DNA of 64,000 bases from Streptomyces sp. DHE7-1 (GTDB lineage: Bacteria; Actinomycetota; Actinomycetes; Streptomycetales; Streptomycetaceae). Shown here piece after piece: positions 7,570 to 18,018 of the stretch (within the stretch, counting starts at the first letter, position 1; each line of letters opens with the position of its first letter). The notes under the pieces were generated by a model. That model did not search any database, was not told the origin of the DNA, and saw only the letters and a program-made list of their open reading frames with translations. The translations under genes and the position numbers were made by a program. The stretch covers positions 5,548,001 to 5,612,000 of the forward strand of contig JACJDG010000003.1 in the NCBI GenBank assembly GCA_016432725.1, read 5' to 3'.

Positions 7570-8988
7570 GTGACCAGCACAGCGCAGGCACCCAAGCCAC
7601 GAGCCGGGACGGCTCACCCCGATCATCTCGGGCACGTCATCTTCATCGCGGCGGCGGCCGCCATGGGCGGTTTCCTGTTCGGTTACGACAGTTCCGTGAT
7701 CAACGGCGCCGTCGAGGCGATCCGGGGCCGCTACGACATCGGCTCCGCGGCTCTGGCCCAGGTCATCGCCATCGCCCTGATCGGCTGTGCCATCGGTGCC
7801 GCGACCGCCGGCCGGATAGCCGACCGGATCGGCCGCATCCGCTGCATGCAGATCGCCGCCGCGCTGTTCACGGTCAGCGCCGTCGGCTCCGCGCTGCCCT
7901 TCGCCCTGTGGGACCTCGCCTTCTGGCGCATCGTCGGCGGCTTCGCCATCGGCATGGCCTCCGTCATCGGCCCGGCCTACATCGCCGAGGTCGCCCCGCC
8001 CGCCTACCGCGGCCGGCTCGGCTCCTTCCAGCAGGCCGCGATCGTCGTCGGCATCGCCATCTCCCAGCTCGTCAACTGGGGTCTGCTGAACGCCGCCGGC
8101 GGCGACCAGCGCGGCACGCTGATGGGCCTGGAGGCCTGGCAGGTCATGCTCGGCGTCATGGTCGTCCCCGCGGTCCTGTACGGCCTGCTCTCCTTCGCGA
8201 TCCCCGAGTCCCCGCGCTTCCTGCTCTCCGTCGGCAAGCGTGACCGCGCCCGCGCGATCCTCGCCGAGGTTGAGGGCGGTGACGTGGACCTGGACGCCCG
8301 CGTCGCCGAGATCGAGCACGCGATGAAGAGCGAGGACCGGTCCACCTTCAAGGACCTGCTCGGCGGTGGCTTCTTCTTCAAGCCGATCGTCTGGGTCGGT
8401 ATCGGTCTGTCGGTGTTCCAGCAGTTCGTCGGCATCAACGTCGCGTTCTACTACTCCTCGACGCTGTGGCAGTCGGTCGGCGTCGACCCGACGGACTCGT
8501 TCTTCTACTCCTTCACGACGTCGATCATCAACATCGTCGGCACCGTGATCGCGATGATCTTCGTGGACCGCATCGGCCGCAAGCCGCTCGCCCTCATCGG
8601 CTCCGTCGGCATGGCCGTCGGCCTGGCGCTGGAGGCCTGGGCGTTCTCGTACGACCTCGTCGACGGCAAGCTGCCCGCCACCCAGGGCTGGGTCGCCCTG
8701 GTCGCCGCCCACGTCTTCGTGCTCTTCTTCGCCCTGTCCTGGGGCGTGGTCGTCTGGGTCATGCTCGGCGAGATGTTCCCGAACCGGATCCGCGCAGCCG
8801 CGCTGGGCGTGGCCGCCGCCGCCCAGTGGATCGCCAACTGGGCGATCACCGCGAGCTTCCCGTCGCTGGCCGACTGGAACCTGTCCGGCACGTACGTGAT
8901 CTACACGGTCTTCGCCGCGCTCTCCATCCCGTTCGTCCTGAAGTTCGTCAAGGAGACGAAGGGCAAGACGCTGGAGGAGATGGGGTAA
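7570..8988 (+). CDS. glcP: glucose permease GlcP (MFS sugar transporter)
   Basis: A 472-residue major-facilitator protein with about 12 predicted membrane helices. The GTG at 7570 (MTSTAQAPKPRAG) has GAGGAG eight bases upstream; upstream in-frame codons lie in the promoter. Sugar-porter signatures are clear: FGYDSSVINGA in helix 1, GRIADRIGRIRCM in loop 2-3, IAEVAPPAYRGRLGSFQQ, PESPRFLLS before the central loop, VDRIGRKPL and VKETKGKTLEEMG at the C-terminus. It closely resembles S. coelicolor GlcP, the H+-coupled glucose uptake permease, and sits beside smc as glcP1 does there. The promoter carries a LacI-type palindrome at the start point. Confidence 0.93.
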   Translation: MTSTAQAPKPRAGTAHPDHLGHVIFIAAAAAMGGFLFGYDSSVINGAVEAIRGRYDIGSAALAQVIAIALIGCAIGAATAGRIADRIGRIRCMQIAAALFTVSAVGSALPFALWDLAFWRIVGGFAIGMASVIGPAYIAEVAPPAYRGRLGSFQQAAIVVGIAISQLVNWGLLNAAGGDQRGTLMGLEAWQVMLGVMVVPAVLYGLLSFAIPESPRFLLSVGKRDRARAILAEVEGGDVDLDARVAEIEHAMKSEDRSTFKDLLGGGFFFKPIVWVGIGLSVFQQFVGINVAFYYSSTLWQSVGVDPTDSFFYSFTTSIINIVGTVIAMIFVDRIGRKPLALIGSVGMAVGLALEAWAFSYDLVDGKLPATQGWVALVAAHVFVLFFALSWGVVVWVMLGEMFPNRIRAAALGVAAAAQWIANWAITASFPSLADWNLSGTYVIYTVFAALSIPFVLKFVKETKGKTLEEMG

Positions 8989-9052
8989 CCGCCCCTTCCG
9001 AGTCCCGAGGAGAAGGGCCAAGTCCCCGCTGCCCCTCTCCTCGAACCCCCCG

Positions 9053-9087
9053 CCGTCCCCGCCCGGTCACTGCCCGGGCGGGGACGG
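9053..9087. terminator. bidirectional terminator between glcP and LLM oxidoreductase
   Basis: CCGTCCCCGCCCGG and its exact complement CCGGGCGGGGACGG enclose a 7-base loop (TCACTGC), followed by CTCTTT. It lies between two convergent genes. Confidence 0.88.
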
Positions 9088-9146
9088 CTCTTTGCCGCCC
9101 CGCCCCGCGCCGGCCCGGCACCGCCCGGCGGCCGTCCTCGCCGGGG

Positions 9147-10118
9147 TCAGCCGGCCAGTGCCGGGACCACCCGTTCCGCGAACAGCCGCAGGCTCCGCCA
9201 GCCCTCCGCCGGCGGCATCCCGCCGACCAGCGCATGCAGGACTAGGCCGTCCAGGCCGAGGCGCACGCACTGCTCGGGGGTGAGCACCCGGTACACGCCC
9301 TCCGCGCGCAGGTCGCGGACCGTGGCGGCAGCCGACCGCACCGCGGAGCGGGTCCCACCGGACTTCCAGGAGGCGTACGTCCGCGCCTCGTGCAGGAAGT
9401 GCCCGCCGTACTCGGCCCAGGTCCGGTCCGGATCCTCGGAGAGGTGCAGCAGCGGGTTCTCGGCAGCGGGCATCATGGTCCAGCCCTCGGTGCCGTACTC
9501 GGCGAGCCGCTCCTCGTCGTAGCCCGCCGGCTCCGGCAGGTGCGCGCCGGGGAAGAACGGCAGGCCCAGCCGGGCGGCCCGGCGCGCGGCGGCCCGGGAG
9601 GAACCGCCGACCAGCAGCGGCGGGTGCGGTTCGGTGTACGGGCGCGGAGTGAGCCGCACCCTACGCCCCCGGTAGCCGAACTCCTCGCCGGTCCACGCCT
9701 TCAGCAGGGTCTCCAGCAGCTCGTCCTGGAGCCGGCCGCGCCGCCGCCGGTCCACGCCGAACAGGGCGTACTCCTCGGGCCGGTACCCGATGCGGGCCAC
9801 CGTCACCAGCCGCCCGCCGCTCAGCAGGTCCAGTACGGCGATCTCCTCGGCCAGCCGCAGCGGATCGTGCAGCGGGCCGATCGCCGCCGCCACCGTCACC
9901 GCGATCCGGCGGGTGGCCCCGAGCACCGCGCCCGCGAAGGTGAACGGCGACGGCAGCCAGTTGTCGTCGGCGCCGTGGTGCTCCTCGGTCTGCACGGTGG
10001 TGACGCCGTGCTCGTCGGCGTACGCGGCCATCTCCAGCGCGGCCTGGTAGCGCGCGGAGAGAGAGGCGGGGGTGGCGCCGGGCTCGGCCAGGTTGAACCG
10101 CACGGCCGTGACGGGCAT
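9147..10118 (-). CDS. LLM-class (luciferase-like) flavin-dependent oxidoreductase
   Basis: A 323-residue TIM-barrel monooxygenase-like protein of the bacterial luciferase superfamily. The ATG at 10118 (MPVTAVRFNLAEPG) has GGGGGA upstream. Characteristic segments are TVQTEEHHGADDNWLPSP near residues 42-59, LAEEIAVLDLLSGGRLVTV near 90-108 and [19 protein letters not shown] near 170-190. These proteins use FMN, often with a partner reductase or F420, to oxidise small molecules; the substrate cannot be predicted. It is transcribed alone. The MITE-like element begins 40 bases upstream of its start and may supply or disrupt its promoter. Confidence 0.88.
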   Translation of the reverse strand: MPVTAVRFNLAEPGATPASLSARYQAALEMAAYADEHGVTTVQTEEHHGADDNWLPSPFTFAGAVLGATRRIAVTVAAAIGPLHDPLRLAEEIAVLDLLSGGRLVTVARIGYRPEEYALFGVDRRRRGRLQDELLETLLKAWTGEEFGYRGRRVRLTPRPYTEPHPPLLVGGSSRAAARRAARLGLPFFPGAHLPEPAGYDEERLAEYGTEGWTMMPAAENPLLHLSEDPDRTWAEYGGHFLHEARTYASWKSGGTRSAVRSAAATVRDLRAEGVYRVLTPEQCVRLGLDGLVLHALVGGMPPAEGWRSLRLFAERVVPALAG

Positions 10119-10157
10119 GACCGCGTCCCCCTTCACCGGATGGGTGTGCAGGGGGAC

Positions 10158-10340
10158 GCCAGGTCGTGTCCGCGAAGTCGCGCCTGCGTCGCGGCGCCCG
10201 GCACGCACTCTCGCCGCACCGGCCGGAAGCCCGAGTACACCCGGTAGGAGGGCGTCCGGCCGGCACGCCGGGAGCACGCACCGGACGCCGTGACGCCCGC
10301 CCTGCGGGCGAACGACGCGACTTCGCGGACACGACCTGGC
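10158..10340 (+). mobile_element. complete MITE-like inverted-repeat element (~183 bp)
   Basis: The ends are perfect 25-bp inverted repeats (10158-10182 and 10316-10340), beginning GCCAGGTCGTGTCCGCGAAG on the left. The interior is ~133 bp without a credible gene and includes further palindromic segments (GGGCGTCCGGCC, CGCCCGCCCTGCGGGCG). A second, inverted copy truncated by the window edge is at 1-88. The element separates the LLM gene from the NCS1 permease, which point away from it or end near it. No transposase is in the window, so mobilisation would have to be in trans. Confidence 0.8.
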
Positions 10341-10389
10341 TGACGGAACGTCAGGTGGCCATCGACGCGGCCCGGCGGCGCGGGCCCGG

Positions 10390-11861
10390 TCAGACGCCGG
10401 CGGCCGCGGGCTCCTCGGCGGGCTCGCCGGATCCGGCGGCGGTCCCGCCGGCCGGCGCCGGGCGCACCACCGCGGGCTTCGGCAGGGCCGTGTACAGCAG
10501 ACCGGAGATCACGATGGTGGCGACCCAGCCAAGGCCGTACTCGCCGATGACGTTGTTCTTCGCCAGCGGGCCGGTGAACCAGTCCGAGGTGGTGAACAGC
10601 AGGCCCCGGCGAGGCCGGCCGCCCAGGCCGCCACCGCGGCGGGGGAGAAGCCGCCCCGGTACCAGTAGGCGCTGGTGCGCGTGGTGTCGGCCATGGCCCG
10701 GCCGTCGTACTCGGTGCGCCGCAGCATGTCCGCGCCGAACACGCCGACCCAGGCCGAGAAGGCGACCGCCAGCAGGGAGAGGAAGGCGATGAACGAGCCC
10801 ATGAAGCTCGTCGCCACCAGCATCAGCACCCCGCCGAGGACGAGCGAGATCACGGCGTTCACCGAGACCGCCCAGTGGCGCGGCACCTTGAAGCCCAGGG
10901 TCTGCGCGGTGAAGCCCGCCGAGTACATGGACATCGAGTTGATCAGCAGCATGCCGATCAGCGCGATGAGCAGGTACGGCACCGCGAGCCACGTCGGCAG
11001 GATCTCGCCGAGGAAGGAGACGGGGTCCGCCGCCGAGGCCAGGTCGGGCGTGGAGACCGCCATGACCGCGCCCATCAGCACCATCGGCAGCACCACGATC
11101 CCGGCGCCGCCCACCGCCGTGCCCACGATCGCCTTCGACGACGCGGTGCGCGGCAGGTAACGGGTGAAGTCCGGCGCGGACGGGATCCAGCTGACCCCGC
11201 CCGCCGCGATCATCCCGATGCCGGTGATCACGGAGGCCGTGGAGCCCGCGCCGTGGTGCACGACCCTCGACCAGTCCGTGTGCACGGCCAGATAGCCGAG
11301 GACCAGCACGGAGAAGACGCCGAACACATAGGTCGCGTACTTGTTGCACTTCTGCACGGCGTTGATGCCGAGACCGGAGATCGCGAAGGTCGCGACGACG
11401 AAGGCCAGCAGCGTCACCATGTCCAGCACGCTGTTCGCCCTGATGCCGAACACGATGTCCAGGATGGTCAGCATCGCGTACGCGCCGGTCACCGCATTGA
11501 TCGTCTCCCAGCCCCAGCGGGCGACCCAGATCAGCGAACCGGGCAGCAGGTTGCCGCGCTGGCCGAACACCGCGCGCGACAGCGCCATGCCGGGGGCGCC
11601 GCCCCGCTTGCCGGCGATGCCGATCAGGCCGACCAGCCCGTAGGCCACGACCGGAGCGGCGGCCGCGACGACGAGGGCCTGCCAGATGTTCAGGCCGTAC
11701 GCCACCACCAGGCTCGCGCCCATGGTGAGCAGCAGCACGCTGATGTTGGCGCCGACCCAGGTCGGGAACAGTTCGCGGGTTCTCGCGGTCCGCTCGTGGT
11801 CGGGTACCTGCTCGATGCCACGGGTCTCGAGAGCGCCTTCGGCCTCGGCTGTCTTGCTCAT
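10390..11861 (-). CDS. NCS1-family cytosine/purine permease (reading frame broken once)
   Basis: About 490 residues after repair. The start MSKTAEAEGALETRG is followed by IEQVPDHERT and the NCS1 N-terminal pattern LFPTWVGANISV. About 12 membrane helices follow, with ARWGWETINAVTGAYA and WIPSAPDFTRYLP typical of cytosine/purine/allantoin permeases of the CodB-like group. The frame breaks at CCCC 10604-10607; adding one base joins FSPAAVAAWAAGLAG to GLLFTTSDWFTGPLAKNNV and restores the last two helices. The same kind of lost G/C recurs across the window, so I read it as a sequence error. It is divergent from ftsY. The substrate nucleobase is not certain. Confidence 0.85.
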
Positions 11862-12029
11862 GAAAGAGGGTGCCTCGGGGTGGGGGACGGGACGTCGGGG
11901 ACTCTACGCGCGTGGACGGAGCCAATACCATCGTACTTTGATCCGACTCATGCCTTCCAGTGGCTTTTGTCTCTCGGAGGAAGCCACGAACCCGGCGGCG
12001 GCGGACCCATGGCCGATACTGGACGCGTT

Positions 12030-13232
12030 ATGGAAACCATCATCCTTGCTGTAGTCATCGCCGTGGTCGTCCTCGGTGCGCTCGGCGGGCTCATCGTCGG
12101 CAGCCGGCGTCGCAAGCCGCTGCCCCCGCCGCCGCCCAGGACGCCCGACATCACCGCGCCCCCGGCCGAGCCGCACGTCGGCGAAGAGGCCGAGACACCG
12201 CGCGACGAACCGCGCCGGACGATCGAGGAGGTGGATCTTCCCGGCGGCCCCGCCCCGGTCGTCGTCGAGGAGCCGCCCACCGTCGAGGCTCCCGAGATCG
12301 AGATCCCGGAGCCCACCGCGGGGCGGCTGGTCCGCCTGCGCACCCGTCTCTCCCGCTCGCAGAACGCCCTGGGCAAGGGCCTGCTCACGCTGCTGTCTCG
12401 CGAGCACCTCGACGAGGAGACCTGGGAGGAGGTCGAGGACACCCTGCTCACCGCCGACGTCGGTGTGCAGCCCACCCAGGAGCTGGTCGAGCGGCTGCGC
12501 GAGCGGGTGAAGGTGCTCGGCACCCGCACCCCGCAGGAGCTGCGCGCACTGCTGCGGGAGGAGCTGCTCAAGCTGGTCGGCACCGACGTCGACCGCTCGG
12601 TCCGGACCGAGCCCGAGGACCGCAAGCCCGGCATCGTGATGGTCGTCGGCGTCAACGGCACCGGCAAGACCACCACCACCGGCAAGCTCGCCCGGGTGCT
12701 CGTGGCCGACGGCCGCACCGTGGTGCTGGGCGCCGCCGACACCTTCCGGGCCGCCGCCGCCGACCAGCTCCAGACCTGGGGCGAGCGCGTCGGCGCCTAC
12801 ACCGTGCGCGGCCCCGAGGCCGGCGACCCCGCCTCCGTCGCCTTCGACGCGGTGAAGGAGGGCAAGGAGATGGGGGTCGACGTGGTCCTCATCGACACCG
12901 CCGGCCGGCTGCACACCAAGACCGGCCTCATGGACGAGCTGGGCAAGGTCAAGCGCGTGGTCGAGAAGCACGCGCCGCTGGACGAGGTGCTGCTCGTCCT
13001 GGACGCCACCACCGGCCAGAACGGTCTGGTGCAGGCCCGAGTGTTCGCCGAGGTCGTGGACATCACCGGCATCGTGCTGACCAAGCTCGACGGCACCGCC
13101 AAGGGCGGCATCGTGGTCGCGGTCCAGCGCGAGCTGGGCGTCCCGGTCAAGCTGATCGGCCTCGGCGAGGGCGCGGACGACCTGGCGCCGTTCGAGCCGG
13201 AGGCGTTCGTGGATGCGCTCATCGGTGACTGA
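12030..13232 (+). CDS. ftsY: signal recognition particle receptor FtsY
   Basis: A 400-residue SRP-receptor GTPase. The ATG at 12030 begins METIILAVVIAVVVLGALGGLIVG, a hydrophobic N-terminal anchor (residues 3-24); an in-frame ATG 21 bases earlier is possible. Residues ~25-90 are Pro/Glu-rich. The N domain (RLRTRLSRSQNALGKGLL) follows, then the G domain with GVNGTGKTTTTGKLA near 206-220, AADTFRAAAADQL, DTAGRLHTK and TKLDGTAKGG. FtsY docks the Ffh-ribosome complex at the membrane translocon. Its partner gene ffh is 8 kb downstream. It ends at a strong bidirectional terminator. Confidence 0.96.
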   Translation: METIILAVVIAVVVLGALGGLIVGSRRRKPLPPPPPRTPDITAPPAEPHVGEEAETPRDEPRRTIEEVDLPGGPAPVVVEEPPTVEAPEIEIPEPTAGRLVRLRTRLSRSQNALGKGLLTLLSREHLDEETWEEVEDTLLTADVGVQPTQELVERLRERVKVLGTRTPQELRALLREELLKLVGTDVDRSVRTEPEDRKPGIVMVVGVNGTGKTTTTGKLARVLVADGRTVVLGAADTFRAAAADQLQTWGERVGAYTVRGPEAGDPASVAFDAVKEGKEMGVDVVLIDTAGRLHTKTGLMDELGKVKRVVEKHAPLDEVLLVLDATTGQNGLVQARVFAEVVDITGIVLTKLDGTAKGGIVVAVQRELGVPVKLIGLGEGADDLAPFEPEAFVDALIGD

Positions 13233-13262
13233 CGGCGGGGTGTGCTCACCCGCCGGATCGAA

Positions 13263-13299
13263 GAAGCGCCCGCCCCCGGTACACGGGGGCGGGCGCTTC
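13263..13299. terminator. bidirectional terminator after ftsY
   Basis: GAAGCGCCCGCCCCC and GGGGGCGGGCGCTTC form a 15-bp perfect stem around a 7-base loop, followed by GCCCTTT. It separates ftsY from the convergent prim-pol-like gene. Confidence 0.92.
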
Positions 13300-13386
13300 G
13301 CCCTTTCCGGCACATCCGCACGGGGCGGTCGCGCGGACGGCGCTCGTACGGAGTTCGCTCGGGCGGGGGCCGGACGCGGAGAACGC

Positions 13387-14049
13387 TCAGTCCCTCGCCC
13401 GCGACCGGTGGGCGACGTACGCCAGCGTGCCCAGCAGCAGCCTGGCGGCCGGCGGCCGGGTTGCCGAGTCCAGCGCGGGCGGACGCAGCCAGCGCACCGG
13501 CCCGAGGCCGCCCCGGTCGGAGGGCGGCGCGGTGATGTACGTCCCCGGGCCGAGGCCGCGCAGGTCCAGCGCGGACGGGTCGTCCCAGCCCATGCGGTAG
13601 AGGAGTCGGGGGAGGTCGGCGGCGGCGCCGGGGGCCACGAAGAAGTGGGCGCGTCCGTCGGCGGTCGCGGTGACCGGGCCGAGCGGGAGGCCCATGCGCT
13701 CGAGCCGCACCAGGGCGCGGCGCCCGGCGGGCTCGGCGACCTCGATGACGTCGAACGCGCGGCCGACGGCGAGCATCACCGAGGCGCCCGGGAACTCCGC
13801 CCAGGCCCTGGTCACCTCGCCGAGCGTGGCGCCGGCCGGCACCGTCGGCGCGAAGCCGAGCGGATGGGCGCCGGGGGCCCGGCAACCCGGCTGCCCGCAG
13901 GAGCAGACGCCCGCCGCGGCCCGTGCGCCCGGCACCACGTCCCAGCCCCAGAGTCCGGTGAACTCGGCGACGGCGGTGCACTCCGACGAACGGCCGCGCC
14001 GACGTGTGCCGGAACGGATCTCGCGCATACCGCCGATCGTGAAGCCCAT
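13387..14049 (-). CDS. stand-alone bifunctional DNA primase/polymerase N-terminal-like protein
   Basis: A 220-residue protein resembling the prim-pol fold (PF09250) of plasmid and phage replication proteins: GWDVVPGARAAAGVCSCGQPGCRAPGAHPLGF near residues 35-66 contains the Cys-rich loop, and the region RAHFFVAPGA to GPGTYITAPPSDRGGLGPVRW matches the family's later core. The usual catalytic Asp pair is not obvious: residues ~95-105 read GRAFDVIEVAEP with a single Asp-Glu set. Helicase or ATPase domains are absent, so it is a domain-only protein. Many Streptomyces carry it between ftsY and nsdA as a core gene, which argues for a resident cellular role. Start could also be MREIRSG seven residues in. 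Confidence 0.75.
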   Translation of the reverse strand: MGFTIGGMREIRSGTRRRGRSSECTAVAEFTGLWGWDVVPGARAAAGVCSCGQPGCRAPGAHPLGFAPTVPAGATLGEVTRAWAEFPGASVMLAVGRAFDVIEVAEPAGRRALVRLERMGLPLGPVTATADGRAHFFVAPGAAADLPRLLYRMGWDDPSALDLRGLGPGTYITAPPSDRGGLGPVRWLRPPALDSATRPPAARLLLGTLAYVAHRSRARD

Positions 14050-14505
14050 GCCCCCTCCAACGGGTCCGGCGCGCCGGTGGTTACGACGCGGAACGAGACG
14101 GAAGCGGAACGTGACGCTACGGCCGCGGTTCCGCTCGCTCCGTGAGGCCGAGGCGGCGCGTCGAAGCGTCGTGGGTGGCGCGAAGGGATTCGTGCGCCCC
14201 CGTGTGCATCACCCTGCCGACGGCCTGTCGTCCTATGTCAAGTGAATCGCGTTGCGCAGACCGTGAGTTCATTCGAAGGGGTGGCGAATGGTGGCGTTTC
14301 CCAGTCCGCCATGGCTGGACGGGTGATCGTGGGATTACTGTGAGTGTGTGAGGCCTGGGGGCACATGCCCTCGCGGGTATGCCGGAGGCAAGCCGTCGGT
14401 CCGTTCGAAGGGTGAGAACCGGCGGACGGGAGGCCCTGTTTACCGGCATTCTGATAGGGCTTGGCGCACTCGGCGGCAAGTGGTCTCAGGGATGGGGGCG
14501 TGCCA
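14050..14505. other. 456-bp gene-free region upstream of nsdA
   Basis: No credible gene: open frames here are GC-rich shadows. It holds two similar strings, TTCATTCGAAGGGGTGGCG (14268-14286) and CCGTTCGAAGGGTGAGAA (14401-14418), about 133 bp apart, and GTCCG/CGGAC complementary segments near 14399-14427. These are candidate regulator sites for nsdA or the divergent prim-pol-like gene. Confidence 0.4.
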
Positions 14506-15984
14506 GTGGGCGGCAACGGCGGAAGCGGGACGAACGCTGACAAGCGCCCCAACGAGCTGCTCGGCTCGTGGTTCGTGCGCAGCGGCTGGTCCAAGGGTGA
14601 GCTGGCCCGCCAAGTGAACCGCAGGGCACGCCAGTTGGGTGCCAACCACATCTCCACGGACACCTCGCGGGTGCGTCGCTGGCTGGACGGCGAGAACCCG
14701 CGCGAGCCGATCCCGCGGATCCTCTCCGAGCTGTTCTCCGAGCGCTTCGGCTGTGTCGTCTCCATCGAGGACCTCGGCCTGCGCGCCGCCCGCCCGTCCC
14801 CCTCCGCGTCCGGTGTCGACCTGCCCTGGACGGGCCCGCAGGCGGTGGCCCTGCTCAGCGAGTTCTCGCGCAGCGACCTGATGCTGGCGCGGCGCGGCTT
14901 CCTCGGGACCTCGCTGGCCCTGGCCGCGGGCCCGTCCCTGGTCGAGCCCCTGCAGCGCTGGCTCGTGCCGGCCCCCTCCTCCCCGGTCCCGCCGGAGCCC
15001 GAGTCCGTCCACGACTCCCGCAGGCCGGGCCGGCTGTCCAGGCCCGAGCTCGACCTGCTGGAGTCCACCACGCGCATGTTCCGCCAGTGGGACGCCCAGT
15101 GCGGCGGCGGTCTGCGCCGCAAGGCGGTCGTCGGCCAGCTCCACGAGGTCACCGACCTCCTCCAGGAACCCCAGCCCGAGGCCACCAGCCGCAAGCTCTT
15201 CAAGGTCGCCGCCGAACTCGCCGAGCTCGCGGGCTGGATGTCGTACGACGTGGGCCTCCAGCCCACCGCGCAGAAGTACTTCGTCCTCGCGCTGCACGCC
15301 GCGAAGGAGGCCGGCGACAAACCGCTCGGCTCATACGTGCTGTCCAACATGAGCCGCCAGATGATCCATCTCGGCCGGCCCGACGACGCCCTGGAACTGA
15401 TCCATCTCGCGCAGTACGGCAGCCGCGACTGCGCCAGTCCGCGCACCCAGGCCATGCTGTATGCGATGGAGGCCCGCGCCTACGCCAACATGGGCCAGCC
15501 CGGCAAGTGCAAGCGGGCCGTCCGGATGGCCGAGGACACCTTCGCCGACGCCGACGAGTGGGACGAGCCGGACCCCGACTGGATCCGCTTCTTCTCCGAG
15601 GCCGAGCTGTTCGCGGAGAACTCGCACTCCTACCGCGACCTCGCCTACGTGGCGGGCCGCAGCCCCACCTACGCCTCCCTGGCCCAGCCGCTGATGGAGC
15701 GGGCTGTGGAGCTGTTCGCCAAGGACCAGGAGCACCAGCGGTCGTACGCGCTGAACCTGATCGGCATGGCCACCGTGCACCTGCTGCGGCGTGAGCCCGA
15801 GCAGAGCACCCAGTACGCCTCCGACGCCATGCGGGTCGCCAAGAAGGTGCGCTCCGAGCGGGTGAACACCCGGATCCGCAAGACGGTCGACACCGCGGTG
15901 CGCGACTTCGGCGACCTCACCGCCGTCGTCGACCTCTCCGACCAGCTCGCCGTGGACCTGCCGGAGGCCGCGGAGGCCGTCTGA
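14506..15984 (+). CDS. nsdA: NsdA, TPR-type negative regulator of differentiation and antibiotics
   Basis: About 492 residues from GTG 14506 (MGGNGGSGTNADKRPNELLGS); a GTG two codons earlier is equally possible. The N-terminus resembles a short helix-turn-helix segment (WSKGELARQVNRRARQLG then STDTSRVRRWLDGENPR). A hydrophobic RRGFLGTSLALAAG stretch lies near residues 130-143. From ~180 onward there are helical TPR-like pairs such as LFKVAAELAELAGWMSYDVG and AMLYAMEARAYANMG. In S. coelicolor loss of nsdA increases actinorhodin and sporulation, hence negative regulator. The protein order ftsY, prim-pol, nsdA, amtB supports the name. Alone in its transcription unit. Confidence 0.88.
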   Translation: MGGNGGSGTNADKRPNELLGSWFVRSGWSKGELARQVNRRARQLGANHISTDTSRVRRWLDGENPREPIPRILSELFSERFGCVVSIEDLGLRAARPSPSASGVDLPWTGPQAVALLSEFSRSDLMLARRGFLGTSLALAAGPSLVEPLQRWLVPAPSSPVPPEPESVHDSRRPGRLSRPELDLLESTTRMFRQWDAQCGGGLRRKAVVGQLHEVTDLLQEPQPEATSRKLFKVAAELAELAGWMSYDVGLQPTAQKYFVLALHAAKEAGDKPLGSYVLSNMSRQMIHLGRPDDALELIHLAQYGSRDCASPRTQAMLYAMEARAYANMGQPGKCKRAVRMAEDTFADADEWDEPDPDWIRFFSEAELFAENSHSYRDLAYVAGRSPTYASLAQPLMERAVELFAKDQEHQRSYALNLIGMATVHLLRREPEQSTQYASDAMRVAKKVRSERVNTRIRKTVDTAVRDFGDLTAVVDLSDQLAVDLPEAAEAV

Positions 15985-16153
15985 ACCCGCAGGTCACCCA
16001 TGCGCCGGCCGTGGCCGGTCCTCCCGAACCGCCCGACTCGGCTCCCCCGCGCCAGGTCATCGGAGAGGCCCGCCGCGGCCGGTTTTCCTCGCGTCGAGAA
16101 GGTTGCGCCACGATAACGATCCCGCAGCCCGGCATCCCGCTCTTCACCGACGC

Positions 16154-16189
16154 GTAACACGCAGGGCGCCTTCGTCACCCGGGCGAAAC
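16154..16189 (+). promoter_or_regulatory. GlnR-type site upstream of amtB
   Basis: GTCAC-N6-GAAAC at 16174-16189 matches the actinobacterial GlnR half-box gTnAC-n6-GaAAc exactly. An upstream GTAAC (16154-16158) may begin a second, weaker half, though spaced 20 instead of 22 bases. The 330-bp gene-free stretch 15985-16314 contains nothing else recognisable. GlnR activates amtB-glnK-glnD under nitrogen limitation in Streptomyces. Confidence 0.7.
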
Positions 16190-16314
16190 AACGAGGGGCC
16201 TCCACCGAAACCGCGCTGCGCGAGTCTCATGGCGCATAACCGGCCCACCCCTCACCCGACCGGTCCGCCCAGGCACCGCCCGCACGGGGCCGTACAACCG
16301 ACGAGGAGACGCCG

Positions 16315-17992
<1,678 letters not shown>

Positions 17993-18018
17993 GACGACGC
18001 GAGGACAGGAGTCGCTGG

